Shown piece by piece: positions 8,447-16,788 of a DNA stretch of 52,810 nucleotides. Position 1 is the first letter of the stretch, and every line of letters starts with the position of its first letter. This DNA comes from Mycobacterium sp. 852002-40037_SCH5390672. Its GTDB lineage: Bacteria; Actinomycetota; Actinomycetes; Mycobacteriales; Mycobacteriaceae. The position numbers and the translations under genes were made by a program. The notes beneath the pieces were generated by a model that saw only the letters and a list, made by a program, of their open reading frames with translations, ran no database searches and was not told where the DNA came from. Where the stretch lies: assembly GCF_001665875.1 (NCBI RefSeq), contig NZ_LZTA01000107.1:1-52810 (forward strand), written 5' to 3'.

Positions 8447-9742
8447 TCAGCCGCGGGGGATGCCCGCCAGCTTGTCAGCAAACTTCGCCTCCGCGGCGGC
8501 GCGCAACCGCAGCAGGTGTTCGGAGGGAAACAGGTCGGGCGCGGGCGCACGGTCTTTCAGCAACAGCCGCGCCAGGGTGACCTTGTGTACTTCGGTCGGA
8601 CCGTCGGCCAGCCCGAGCACGAACGACTCGACCAGGTACTGCACGAACGGCATCTCGTGGGTGGTGCCCAGCGACCCGTGCAGCTGAAGTGCCCGCGCCG
8701 ACACGTCGTGCAGGACCTTCTGCATCATCGCCTTCACCGCCGAGATGTCGGCCCGAACGGCCTTGTAGTCGTTGAATTGGTCGATCTTCCAAGCCGTTTG
8801 GAGGGTCAGCAGGCGGAACGCCTCTATCTCCATCCACGAGTCGGCGACCATCTCCTGCACGAGTTGCTTGTTGGCCAGCACCTCACCCTGGGTGTAGCGC
8901 GACGCCGCCCGCTCGCAGATCATGTCGAAGATCCTGCGGACCAGGCCCACGGTGCGCATCGCGTGGTGAATCCGCCCGCCGCCCAACCGGGTTTGCGCGA
9001 CGACGAAGGCCCCGCCGCGGGGGCCCAACATGTGATCGGCGGGCACGCGGACGTTTTCGTAGCGGACATAGCCCTCACGCCCGCCGCCGGTTGGCTGGTA
9101 GCCCAGCCCGACGTCGCGCAGCACATTGATGCCGGGGGTGTCGCCGGGAACGACGAACATCGAGTAACGCTCGTACGGCGGCGCCTCGGGATCGGTCATC
9201 GCCATCACGATGATGAACGAGGCTCTCGAGGCGAACGACGAAAACCACTTCTCCCCGTTGATGACCCAGTGATCACCGTCTTGCACGGCGGTGGTGCGGA
9301 ATACCTTCGGGTCGGCCCCGCCCTGCGGCTCGGTCATCGAGAAACAGGAAATGATGCGGTTGTCCAGTAGTGGCTCGAGGTAGCGCTCCTTGAGTTCGGG
9401 TGTGCCGTAGTGGGCCAGGATTTCGCTGTTGCCGGAATCGGGAGCCTGTGAGCCGAAGACGATCGGCGCGCATTCCGAGCGACCAAGGATCTCGTTGAGC
9501 AGCGCCAACTTCACCTGTCCATAGCCCGGACCACCCAGGTGCGGGCCCAGGTGGGTCGCCCACAGCCCGCGCTCTTTCACGATCTTCTGCAGCGGGGGGA
9601 TCAGCGCCTGCCGCACCGGGTCATCGAGATCGTGGGATTCCTTGACAATCAGGTCGATCGGCTCGCACTCTTCGCGCACGAAGCCTTCGACCCACTGCAG
9701 TTGTTCTGTCCACTCCGGGTCGGTGGAGAAGTCCCACGACAT
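8447..9742 (-). CDS. Acyl-CoA dehydrogenase
   Basis: 431-residue FAD enzyme introducing the alpha-beta double bond into an acyl-CoA. Seen: N-terminal helical domain, the FAD/substrate segment CFSMTEPQGGADPKVFRTTA (~135-154), WVINGEKWFSSFAS (~162), the arginine strand and the C-terminal helical domain with ALQLHGSLGTTHEMPF (~366-381). It is the last gene of a four-gene minus-strand operon after thiolase, hydratase and CoA racemase. The ATG at 9742 has GAGAGGA upstream and lies 22 bp past the racemase stop. Resembles mycobacterial FadE proteins that neighbour APH-type kinases; the exact FadE number is not assigned. Confidence 0.92.
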   Translation of the reverse strand: MSWDFSTDPEWTEQLQWVEGFVREECEPIDLIVKESHDLDDPVRQALIPPLQKIVKERGLWATHLGPHLGGPGYGQVKLALLNEILGRSECAPIVFGSQAPDSGNSEILAHYGTPELKERYLEPLLDNRIISCFSMTEPQGGADPKVFRTTAVQDGDHWVINGEKWFSSFASRASFIIVMAMTDPEAPPYERYSMFVVPGDTPGINVLRDVGLGYQPTGGGREGYVRYENVRVPADHMLGPRGGAFVVAQTRLGGGRIHHAMRTVGLVRRIFDMICERAASRYTQGEVLANKQLVQEMVADSWMEIEAFRLLTLQTAWKIDQFNDYKAVRADISAVKAMMQKVLHDVSARALQLHGSLGTTHEMPFVQYLVESFVLGLADGPTEVHKVTLARLLLKDRAPAPDLFPSEHLLRLRAAAEAKFADKLAGIPRG

Positions 9743-9763
9743 AGGTCGTCCTCTCTGGCTCGG

Positions 9764-10906
9764 TCATTGTGAGCCGCTTTGGGCCACCACGCCGGCGTCC
9801 TCGAGCGCGGTGATGGCGTTGGCGTCCAGGCCGAGCTCACGCAGCACGGTGCGGGTGTGGTCACCCGGAAGCGATGGAGATGCGGGCGTGGCCGGACGGG
9901 TTCGGGAGAAACGGGGCGCCGGTGCGGGCTGGGTGATGCCGTCAAGCTCGACGAATGTCTGGCGCGCGACGTTGTGCGGATGTCGCGGCGCCTCGGCCAG
10001 CGAAAGCACCGGTGTCGCGCAGCATCCCGGTGTGTCGAGGAGGCGCTCCCACTGCGCGCGGGACTTCTCGGCGAAGCGGGCGGCCAGTGCGGTCCGGTGG
10101 GCGGCCCACGCCGTGGGGTCGGTGTCGTCGTGGGGCACATCCACGCCGAGCCGATCGCACAGTTCGGCGTAGAACTTCGGCTCCATGGCGCCGACGGCGA
10201 TGTGGCCCCCGTCGGCCGTGGCGTATGTTCCGTAGAAGTGCGCGGCGCCGTCGAGCAGGTTGTCCTGACGGCGGTCACGCCATGTGCCGGCGGGGAGCAT
10301 GCCGAAATACGGTGCCAGCAAAGCGGCGACGCCGTCGACCATCGCCACGTCGAGGACCTGACCCGTGCCAGACTCGCGGGCCTCGAGGATCGCGCTCAGC
10401 AGTCCCACCGCCAACAGCATTCCGCCACCGCCATAATCGCCGACGAGATTCAGGGGTGGGACCGGTGAGTCGGCGGTGCCGATGGCGTGCAAGGCACCCG
10501 TGAGCGCAAGATAATTGATGTCGTGCCCGGCGTGGCCGGCCAGGGGTCCGTCCTGTCCGTAGCCCGTCATGCGGGCATAAACCAGGCGAGGATTGTTTTG
10601 CCGCAACGCATCCGGACCGATGCCCAGGCGTTCGGCCACCCCGGGCCGGTACACGTCCACAAAGGCATCCGCGCCGGCGGCCAGACGGTGCACAAGGTCC
10701 CGGCCGCGCGGATCCTTCACATCGGCTGCCAGTGACCGCTGGCTGCGGCGGACCGTGTGGTCGACGGGCAGCGGGCCGTCGACACCCCCCAGGGCATCGA
10801 CCCGGATGACTTCGGCGCCCAAGTCGCCCAACAGCATTCCGCAAAACGGCGCGGGCCCCAATCCGCCCATCATGATGATGCGCACGCCTCGCAGGGGGCC
10901 GGTCAT
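9764..10906 (-). CDS. CaiB/BaiF family, alpha-methylacyl-CoA racemase type
   Basis: 380-residue family III CoA-transferase fold. The AMACR catalytic pair is visible: His in AGHDINYLALTGAL (H128) and Asp in NLVGDYGGGGM (D157), matching the H126/D156 pair known for M. tuberculosis MCR. This favours racemisation of 2-methyl-branched acyl-CoAs, needed to clear branched or sterol side chains for beta-oxidation, over CoA transfer. The N-terminal GxRVxxMxGxGPxPFxxMLLxDxGA-type nucleotide strand is intact. The ATG overlaps the hydratase stop (ATGA at 10903-10906), indicating coupling. The upstream in-frame ATG at 10915 is inside the hydratase and unlikely. Confidence 0.9.
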   Translation of the reverse strand: MTGPLRGVRIIMMGGLGPAPFCGMLLGDLGAEVIRVDALGGVDGPLPVDHTVRRSQRSLAADVKDPRGRDLVHRLAAGADAFVDVYRPGVAERLGIGPDALRQNNPRLVYARMTGYGQDGPLAGHAGHDINYLALTGALHAIGTADSPVPPLNLVGDYGGGGMLLAVGLLSAILEARESGTGQVLDVAMVDGVAALLAPYFGMLPAGTWRDRRQDNLLDGAAHFYGTYATADGGHIAVGAMEPKFYAELCDRLGVDVPHDDTDPTAWAAHRTALAARFAEKSRAQWERLLDTPGCCATPVLSLAEAPRHPHNVARQTFVELDGITQPAPAPRFSRTRPATPASPSLPGDHTRTVLRELGLDANAITALEDAGVVAQSGSQ

Positions 10907-11679
10907 GAAGACCACTTCTTGCGGCGCTCGGCCGCGTTGTCGGTCGCGTGGGAAATCACTTGATTGCGGTTTTCCAGTTCCATCGCCGCCGCCAGACTCG
11001 CGGCGTCGGTGTTGACCTGAAGGGCGCGCTTGGTCAGTTGCGCGCCGAGCGGAGCATGGCTTGCGATCAGCGACGCCAACTCCACCGCGCGATCGGTCAG
11101 CCGATCCGGCTCGACGACCTCACTGACCAGGCCGCGACGGTCGGCCTCGGTGGCCGACACGGTGCGGCCGGTGAGCATCCAGTCGGCCGCCACACTGGTG
11201 CCGACGATGCGCGGCAGGTGGTAACTCATGCCCATCTCGGCTCCCGAGAGCCCGAGCAGGATGGCAGCATTACCGAAAGATGCCGCCGCCGAACAGATTC
11301 GGATATCGACCGCCAGGCACAGCGCGAGTCCGGCCCCCACGCAGGGGCCGTTGACCGCGGCGATGACGGGCTGCGGCAACGCGTGCACCGCTTCGGCGAG
11401 CGCGGCCATCCTTTCCTGAAAGCGCATCCGGTCCAGCGCGGGCGCGCTCGCCTCGAGCATCGACGGCCCGAAGTCGCGCATGTCGATGCCGGCACAGAAG
11501 CCGCGTCCCGCACCGGTCAGCACCACGGCGTGCACCGCAGGGTCGAGGGCCATATCGTCGAGCACGTCGCGTAATTCGGTCTGCATCGCCTCGTTGATGG
11601 CGTTGAGCCGCTGTGGTCGATTCAGCCGCAAAATGGCGACGCCGTCGCCGGGGCGTTCGAGCTCCAGGGTTTCCGGCAT
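10903..11679 (-). CDS. Enoyl-CoA hydratase/isomerase
   Basis: 258-residue crotonase-fold enzyme hydrating trans-2-enoyl-CoA. Seen: LRLNRPQRLNAINEAM (~15-30), the first oxyanion segment GAGRGFCAGIDMRDFG (~63), and the second oxyanion loop AVNGPCVGAGLALCLAVDIR (~104). At the usual Glu-144 and Glu-164 positions the sequence reads GLSGAEMGMSYHLPR, so one acid is kept. ATG 11679 is chosen; a GTG at 11685 overlapping the thiolase stop (GTGA) is an alternative. It lies between thiolase and CoA racemase, completing a beta-oxidation set. Confidence 0.9.
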   Translation of the reverse strand: MPETLELERPGDGVAILRLNRPQRLNAINEAMQTELRDVLDDMALDPAVHAVVLTGAGRGFCAGIDMRDFGPSMLEASAPALDRMRFQERMAALAEAVHALPQPVIAAVNGPCVGAGLALCLAVDIRICSAAASFGNAAILLGLSGAEMGMSYHLPRIVGTSVAADWMLTGRTVSATEADRRGLVSEVVEPDRLTDRAVELASLIASHAPLGAQLTKRALQVNTDAASLAAAMELENRNQVISHATDNAAERRKKWSS

Positions 11680-11681
11680 GG

Positions 11682-12830
11682 TCACACCCGCTCGATGATG
11701 GTTGCCGTGCCCATTCCGCCGCCAGTGCACATGGTGACCAGACCCGTTGTCAGGTCACGACGTTCGAGCTCGTCCAGAACGGTGCCGATGAGCATTGCGC
11801 CGGTGGCGCCGATGGGGTGTCCGAGCGCGATCGCGCCGCCGTTGACATTGACCACCTCGGGATCGATGTCGAGATCGCGCATCGTCTTGAGTGGGACGGC
11901 GGCGAAGGCCTCGTTGATCTCCCACAGATCGATGTCGGCCACGGTCATGCCCGCGCGCTCCAGGCATCGCTGAGCCGCGGGTCCGGGCGCGGTGAGCATG
12001 ATGATCGGCTCGCTGCCGATGGCCGCGGTGGCCCTTACCTGCGCACGCGGCGCCACGCGATGGGTGTGCATCCAGTTCGAGGAGGCCAGCGCCACGGCGG
12101 CGGCCCCGTCGACCACCCCGGAGGAATTACCGGCATGGTGCACGTGATCGATGCGGTCGATGCCGGGGTAGCGCTCGAGACAAATCTCGTCGAACGTGCG
12201 TTGCTCACCGTCTGCGCACGCGGCGCCCATCGCGGCGAAGGCCGGTTTGAGACGGGCCAGCGACTCGGTGGTGGTGCCGGGGCGGGGATGCTCGTCGCGC
12301 TCTAGGCAACCGTGCGGTGTCGCCACGTCGACCAGGGAACGTTCGAAGCACCCCCCCTCGATGGCCGCGCTGGCGCGGCTCTGGCTTTGTGCGGCGTAGG
12401 CGTCCACGGTCTCGCGGCTGAATCCTTCCAGGGTGGCGATGAGGTCTGCCGAAATACCTTGCGGGACTGTCGGATACAACGCGCGAAGATCGGGGTTGTT
12501 GCCGTCGATGGTCGGGACGCCCGCCGTGACGTCCCAACGCGACATCGACTCGACGCCACCGGCGATCACCAGATTTTCGCTGCCCGCGGCGATGGCCGAG
12601 GCCGCAACGGTCACGGCCTGCTGGCCCGACCCGCAGAATCGGCTCAGCGTCATCCCGGGCACGCTCTCGGGCCAGCCGGCCAGCAGCACCGACAGGCGGG
12701 CGATGTCGTCGCCATGGTCTCCGGCCAGAATGCCGTTGCCGGCGATCACGTCATCGACGTCGGTCGCATCGAACCCGATCCGCTCGGCCAGCGCGGTGAG
12801 GCACCGGGCCAGCAGGGCTTGGGGGTGCAC
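11682..12830 (-). CDS. Thiolase (acetyl-CoA acyltransferase); true N-terminus lies upstream of any standard start
   Basis: Cleaves 3-ketoacyl-CoA. All three thiolase centres are present: nucleophilic Cys in SRFCGSGQQAV (C66), GGAIALGHPIGATGA with the His, and CTGGGMGTA with the acid/base Cys. The first standard start in frame is GTG 12830. However, the frame stays open to 12917, and the codons before the GTG encode the family N-terminus (IIDAWILDAVRTPRGRGRP), which ends at a TAA (12920-12918) with no ATG, GTG or TTG. The protein therefore either starts at a rare codon (ATC 12905 with GGAG just upstream) or has lost its start and is N-terminally truncated. First gene of the operon ending with the ACAD. 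Confidence 0.88.
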   Translation of the reverse strand: MHPQALLARCLTALAERIGFDATDVDDVIAGNGILAGDHGDDIARLSVLLAGWPESVPGMTLSRFCGSGQQAVTVAASAIAAGSENLVIAGGVESMSRWDVTAGVPTIDGNNPDLRALYPTVPQGISADLIATLEGFSRETVDAYAAQSQSRASAAIEGGCFERSLVDVATPHGCLERDEHPRPGTTTESLARLKPAFAAMGAACADGEQRTFDEICLERYPGIDRIDHVHHAGNSSGVVDGAAAVALASSNWMHTHRVAPRAQVRATAAIGSEPIIMLTAPGPAAQRCLERAGMTVADIDLWEINEAFAAVPLKTMRDLDIDPEVVNVNGGAIALGHPIGATGAMLIGTVLDELERRDLTTGLVTMCTGGGMGTATIIERV

Positions 12831-12917
12831 GCCGTGCAGCCCGCCGTCGGGACGGCCGCGGCCGCGGGGCGTGCGGACCGCGTCGAGAATCCAGGCGTCG
12901 ATGATGGACTCCGATCG

Positions 12918-13386
12918 TTATGGTTCGGGCGGGACCGGCACAGGTCACCAGCGATCGTAATCCGTCTCTCGGTAGCGGAGAACTGCCTTCTCCAAATTGG
13001 CGAAGCTGTTCTCATCGGCGCTGCGGCGCGCCGGGCCGTGCTTCCTTGGTCACATCCGCCCCGCCAGTCCCTGGCGGAGTCCGTAGGAGTGTTTGCCCGC
13101 CTTGCAGCGACAACGCCGCGGCGGCGCGGTCGCATCGGGAGTTGTCGCTGCAAGGCGGGCACGCGACACTGTCCTTGCGCGGAGCAACCGAAGTGGCAAA
13201 GGTGACGCCCACGTGTGGCGCCGGGCCACGATCTGGCTGTGAAACCTGTTGTCAGACAGGGTGATTCGGCCGACGCCGATCTCGGATCAAGCTCAAGCGC
13301 CGGCACGCCGGCACGAGTTCCCCGTATGCCGCCGGTAAACAGCGCAGCCGGCGCATAACCGGGCGCTCAGCGGGTAGCCGGGCGCC
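12918..13386. other. Divergent intergenic region between thiolase operon and F420 oxidoreductase
   Basis: About 470 bp with no supported gene; reading frames here are short and lack family features. It holds the long perfect hairpin at 13094-13161, noted separately, and must contain both promoters. I see no TAnnnT element that I would defend. Confidence 0.5.
13094..13161. repeat. 68-bp element with 21-bp perfect inverted arms
   Basis: The arms are 13094-13114 (starting TGCCCGCCTTGCAGC) and 13141-13161 (the exact reverse complement), with a 26-nt GC-rich loop. Homology stops cleanly on both sides. Twenty-one uninterrupted pairs is far longer than an operator or ordinary terminator, and the genes on either side are divergent, so a terminator is not needed here. 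It may be a miniature repeat element, a structured RNA or a cruciform. Only one copy is seen in this window. Confidence 0.85.
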
Positions 13387-14343
13387 ATGACCAAGATCGG
13401 ATACTTTCTCACTTGCGAACAGTTCGGCCCCAAGGAACTCATCGACCAGGCCAAGCGCGCCGAGGATGCCGGATTCGACGCGCTGTGGATCTCGGACCAC
13501 TATCACCCCTGGAATGACGAGCAGGGTCAGAGCCCATTCGTGTGGGGAGTGATCGGTGCGCTGTCGGAGGCGACGTCGCTGCCGGTCAGCACTGCCGTCA
13601 CCTGCCCGACCATCCGAATACACCCGGCGATCATCGCGCAGGCGGCGGCCACCGCGGCCGTGCAGCTCGACGGGCGCTTCGTGCTCGGGGTGGGCAGCGG
13701 TGAGGCCCTCAACGAACACATTCTGGGCGATCCCTGGCCGTCCGCCGGTGTGCGCCTCGAGATGCTGGAGGAGGCGATCGACGTCATCCGCAAGCTGCAC
13801 AAGGGCGGTGAGGTGAGCCACCACGGCAAGCACTACGAGGTGCAGGAAGCACAGGTCTACACCCGGCCGGAGCGGCCGGTGCCGATCTATGTCTCGGCGT
13901 TCGGCCCGCAGGCCGTGGAACTCGCCGCCCGCATCGGGGACGGATACAGCATCGCCATGCCCGACGGCGACCTGGTCAAACAATTCCGGGAGGCCGGTGG
14001 CGGTGACAAGCCGGTGCAGGGTGGTACCAAGGTCTGCTGGGACTCCGACGCCGACGCCGCGCGCAAGGCGGCGCACCGGTTGTGGGCCAACGAGGGCCTG
14101 CCGGGCCAGACCTCCCAAATCCTGCCGCGCCCCAAGGATTTCGCCGCCCTGCAGTCGCTGGTGCCACCGGAGACGGTCGCGCAGAGTGTGGCCTGTGGTG
14201 CGGACCCCGACAAGCACATCGCACAGGTCCGCGAGTACATCGACGCCGACGTCGACGAGATCTACGTGCAGCAGATCGGTCCCGACATGGACGGGTTCTT
14301 CGCGGCATGGCAGCGTGACGTACTACCCCAGGTGCGCGGCTAG
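13387..14343 (+). CDS. F420-dependent LLM-class oxidoreductase (FGD/TIGR03557-like)
   Basis: 318-residue (beta/alpha)8 luciferase-like enzyme using coenzyme F420. The Fgd-type active-site residues are present: His and Trp in ISDHYHPW (H38, W42) and Glu in GSGEALNE. GRFVLGVGSGEALNEHILG and YVSAFGPQAVELAARIGDGY are typical cofactor-binding strands. The phosphate-binding lysines and arginine of true glucose-6-phosphate dehydrogenase are not obvious, so this is better called an F420 oxidoreductase of the Fgd-like family than Fgd1 itself. ATG 13387. It converges on the SDR with a 3-bp gap; its stop lies in a small palindrome (14337-14353). Confidence 0.9.
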   Translation: MTKIGYFLTCEQFGPKELIDQAKRAEDAGFDALWISDHYHPWNDEQGQSPFVWGVIGALSEATSLPVSTAVTCPTIRIHPAIIAQAAATAAVQLDGRFVLGVGSGEALNEHILGDPWPSAGVRLEMLEEAIDVIRKLHKGGEVSHHGKHYEVQEAQVYTRPERPVPIYVSAFGPQAVELAARIGDGYSIAMPDGDLVKQFREAGGGDKPVQGGTKVCWDSDADAARKAAHRLWANEGLPGQTSQILPRPKDFAALQSLVPPETVAQSVACGADPDKHIAQVREYIDADVDEIYVQQIGPDMDGFFAAWQRDVLPQVRG

Positions 14344-14346
14344 GGC

Positions 14347-15174
14347 TCAGCCGAAGTCGGTGCCGCTGGTCAGCTCTGCCCATTTTTCGATCTCGGCGAC
14401 CCGGGCGTCCGCGGTGTAGCGATAGGCGGCCAGCGCGTCCGGGCCGAGCAACAAAAACGCCGGCGGCTCAGGCGATTCGACGGCCGCGATGATGGCGTTC
14501 CCCGCCCTGGCGGGGTCGCCCGGCTGGTTGCCATGCATGGTGTCGTTCTCCTTGCGGCGCCGCCCGGCGGTGGCGGCGTAGTCCTCGATGACGGTGGCCG
14601 ACTGGATCAGCGAGCGTCCGGCGAAGTCGGTGCGAAACGCACCGGGTTCGACGACGGTCACCGAAATGCCCAGCGGGACAAGCTCACCGCGAAGGGCTCC
14701 GCTCATGCCTTCGATCGCGGCCTTGGCCGCCGCGTAGTAGCCGGACCCCACCGGGGTCAGCTGGGCGCCGATCGAGGAGACGTTCACGATCGCGCCGCTG
14801 CGGCGGGCCCGCATACCGGGGAGTACGGCCTTGATCATGGCGACGGTGCCGAAGAAATGCGTGTCGAACAACGCACGGACGTCGGCGTCGTCACCTTCCT
14901 CCACCGCGGCGCGATAGCCGTAGCCGGCGTTGTTGACCAGCACGTCGATGCGGTCGAACCGTTCGAGCGCCTGCTGCACGGCCGAGGCCACCTGCGCGGG
15001 ATCGGTGACATCGAGGGTTGCGGCGAGCACCCGCTCGGGTGCGGCCTCGGCCAGGTCGGCAACCGCGCCGGCGTCACGCGCGGTGACGACGGCATTGTGG
15101 CCGGCGCCGATGACCGCCTGGGCCAGCGCGCGGCCGAGCCCGGTCGAGCACCCGGTGATGAGCCATGTGGACAT
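14347..15174 (-). CDS. Short-chain dehydrogenase/reductase
   Basis: 275 residues. TGCSTGLGRA (~7-16) binds the dinucleotide, DVTD marks strand 4, NNAGYGYRAAVEE follows, and the catalytic set is NVSSIGA, YYAAAKAAIEG. The C-terminal PGAFRTDFAG segment and the RY-rich tail match the oxidoreductase group common in mycobacteria, often annotated as 17-beta-HSD-like. AAGGGGAC precedes the ATG. It lies 21 bp after the PPK2 gene on the same strand, so the two are likely co-transcribed. Confidence 0.87.
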   Translation of the reverse strand: MSTWLITGCSTGLGRALAQAVIGAGHNAVVTARDAGAVADLAEAAPERVLAATLDVTDPAQVASAVQQALERFDRIDVLVNNAGYGYRAAVEEGDDADVRALFDTHFFGTVAMIKAVLPGMRARRSGAIVNVSSIGAQLTPVGSGYYAAAKAAIEGMSGALRGELVPLGISVTVVEPGAFRTDFAGRSLIQSATVIEDYAATAGRRRKENDTMHGNQPGDPARAGNAIIAAVESPEPPAFLLLGPDALAAYRYTADARVAEIEKWAELTSGTDFG

Positions 15175-15195
15175 GAGACGTCCCCTTCACCTTGG

Positions 15196-16074
15196 TCAGT
15201 CGGTCAACGCCCGGCCCACGATCTGCGAATCCGGCTCGCCCACCACCTCATCGTCCTTGTCGTCGTAGTCGGAGTTGGCGAGCACATAGCGCATCGCGTT
15301 GATCCGGGCGCGCTTCTTGTCGTTGCTTCGCACCACGATCCACGGAGCGATGTCGGTGTCGGTGGCGTCGAACATCGCTTCCTTCGCGGCGGTGTAGTCA
15401 TCCCATCTGTTCACCGATTCGATGTCCATCGGGGAGAATTTCCACTGCCGCACCGGGTCCACCAACCGGACGGCGAACCGGGTGCGTTGTTCGGCCGGCG
15501 ACACGGAAAACCAGAACTTCGTCAGGACGATGCCGTTGTCGACCAGCATTCTTTCGAACGGCGGTGCCTGCTCCATGAATTCGGCGTACTGCTCCGGGGT
15601 GCAGAACCCCATCACCTTCTCAACGCCGGCGCGGTTGTACCACGAACGGTCGAACAGCACCATCTCGCCGCCCGAGGGCAGATGGCTGATGTAGCGCTGG
15701 AAATACCATTGCGTCTTCTCTTGCTCGCTCGGCTTCTCCAGCGCCACGACCCGCGCGCTGCGTGGGTTCAGGTGCTCCATGAATCGCTGGATGGTTCCGC
15801 CTTTTCCGGCCGCGTCGCGCCCCTCGAACAGGATCACGTGCCGGCCGCCGATGCGCTTGTTGTGCTTCTGCAATTTCAACAGCTCGATTTGCAGTCTCCG
15901 CTTCAGCCGCTCGTACTCGTCGTGCGGCATCCGATGGTCGTAGGGGTATCGCTCGCGCCAGGTTTCGACGTGTTTGCCCTCCCGGTCAAGCAGGACCGGG
16001 TCGTCGTCGTCCCGGTCGTCGACGGTGTAGCCGTGTTCCGGGGTCGACAGAGTGTCCAGATCTATGTCGGTCAT
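15196..16074 (-). CDS. ppk2: Polyphosphate kinase 2
   Basis: Transfers phosphate between polyphosphate and nucleoside diphosphates, typically making GTP or ATP from polyphosphate. 292 residues. The Walker A is FEGRDAAGKGG (~83-93), the lid module begins after VALEKPSEQEKTQWYFQRY, and the Walker B is MVLFDRSWYNRAGVE (~138-152). APWIVVRSNDKKRARIN is also typical of PPK2. A TAGCGT -10-like hexamer ends six bases before the ATG, so a leaderless transcript is likely. The M. tuberculosis counterpart as I recall is Rv3232c, so this is not part of the Rv3041c-Rv3065 backbone. Confidence 0.94.
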   Translation of the reverse strand: MTDIDLDTLSTPEHGYTVDDRDDDDPVLLDREGKHVETWRERYPYDHRMPHDEYERLKRRLQIELLKLQKHNKRIGGRHVILFEGRDAAGKGGTIQRFMEHLNPRSARVVALEKPSEQEKTQWYFQRYISHLPSGGEMVLFDRSWYNRAGVEKVMGFCTPEQYAEFMEQAPPFERMLVDNGIVLTKFWFSVSPAEQRTRFAVRLVDPVRQWKFSPMDIESVNRWDDYTAAKEAMFDATDTDIAPWIVVRSNDKKRARINAMRYVLANSDYDDKDDEVVGEPDSQIVGRALTD

Positions 16075-16107
16075 AGTTCGACGCTATCGCTCCTATGGCG
16101 GATCCCA

Positions 16108-16788
16108 TCAACCTTCGAACGCCGGGCCGTCGAATCGATCACGGGTGATGAACTCCGCGACCGGCCTGCGGCGCAGCTTCCTCAGCTGCCGCACCGGTTT
16201 TCCCAGCGGAACCACCGCGGCCACCGCGTGCAGGTCCGGGATGCCCAGCAGTCGGCGAACTTGGTCTTCGGCCGCGATGGCCATCGTCGTGATGGTGCCG
16301 CCGTAGCCCTCGCTGCGCGCGGCCAGCAAGATGTTCCAAATCAGCGGGTAGACCGATGCTCCACCGGCGATACCGACGCGGTCCAGATCCTGATCGATGG
16401 CGGCGACAACGGTCAGATCCACCGAAACGACAAGGACCACAGGCGCTTTGGCGATGGGTGCCATGAACGTGTCGGGAACATCGGTGGTCTCGATGACCTC
16501 TTGCGGCACGGCGCTGGGATGCACTGAATTCCACGGGTTTTCCTGTGCCTGCAATTGGGCGAAATAGCGGTGAGCGGCGGGCCTGCCGAACTCGGCCAGC
16601 CGCCGGCGGACCGTTTCGTCGCGCACCACGGTGATGTGGGCGCCTTGCCGGTTGCCACCGCTGGGAGCGAACCGGGCGTTGTCGAAGATGCGCCCCAGCA
16701 CATCGTCGGGCAGCGGATCGTCGGTGAATTCGCGTGCCGCGAAAGTTGTTCGCATCACGTCGTATAACTGCATGGCGGGCTGGCTCAT
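16108..16788 (-). CDS. Nitroreductase family flavoprotein
   Basis: 226-residue FMN-dependent NAD(P)H oxidoreductase fold. The N-terminal RTTFAAREFTDDPLPDDVL, FAPSGGNRQGAHITVV (FMN phosphate, ~35-50), GIAGGASVYPLIWNILLAARSEGYGG (~136-161) and LGIPDLHAVAAVVPLGKP motifs are typical. The start codon overlaps the Hsp70-family stop by one base (TGATG at 16786-16790), so the pair is translationally coupled. Substrate unknown; the coupling to an Hsp70-like ATPase is unusual. Confidence 0.88.
   Translation of the reverse strand: MSQPAMQLYDVMRTTFAAREFTDDPLPDDVLGRIFDNARFAPSGGNRQGAHITVVRDETVRRRLAEFGRPAAHRYFAQLQAQENPWNSVHPSAVPQEVIETTDVPDTFMAPIAKAPVVLVVSVDLTVVAAIDQDLDRVGIAGGASVYPLIWNILLAARSEGYGGTITTMAIAAEDQVRRLLGIPDLHAVAAVVPLGKPVRQLRKLRRRPVAEFITRDRFDGPAFEG

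Noticed and set aside
13012..13264. Small frames on both strands with an ACPPCSDN motif
   Set aside because: The motif appears on both strands because the 21-bp inverted repeat is translated twice; it is not evidence of protein coding.
14533..16527. 664-codon plus-strand open frame
   Set aside because: Antisense shadow of an SDR, PPK2 and nitroreductase; GC-rich codon bias opens frames on the reverse strand. No family motifs.
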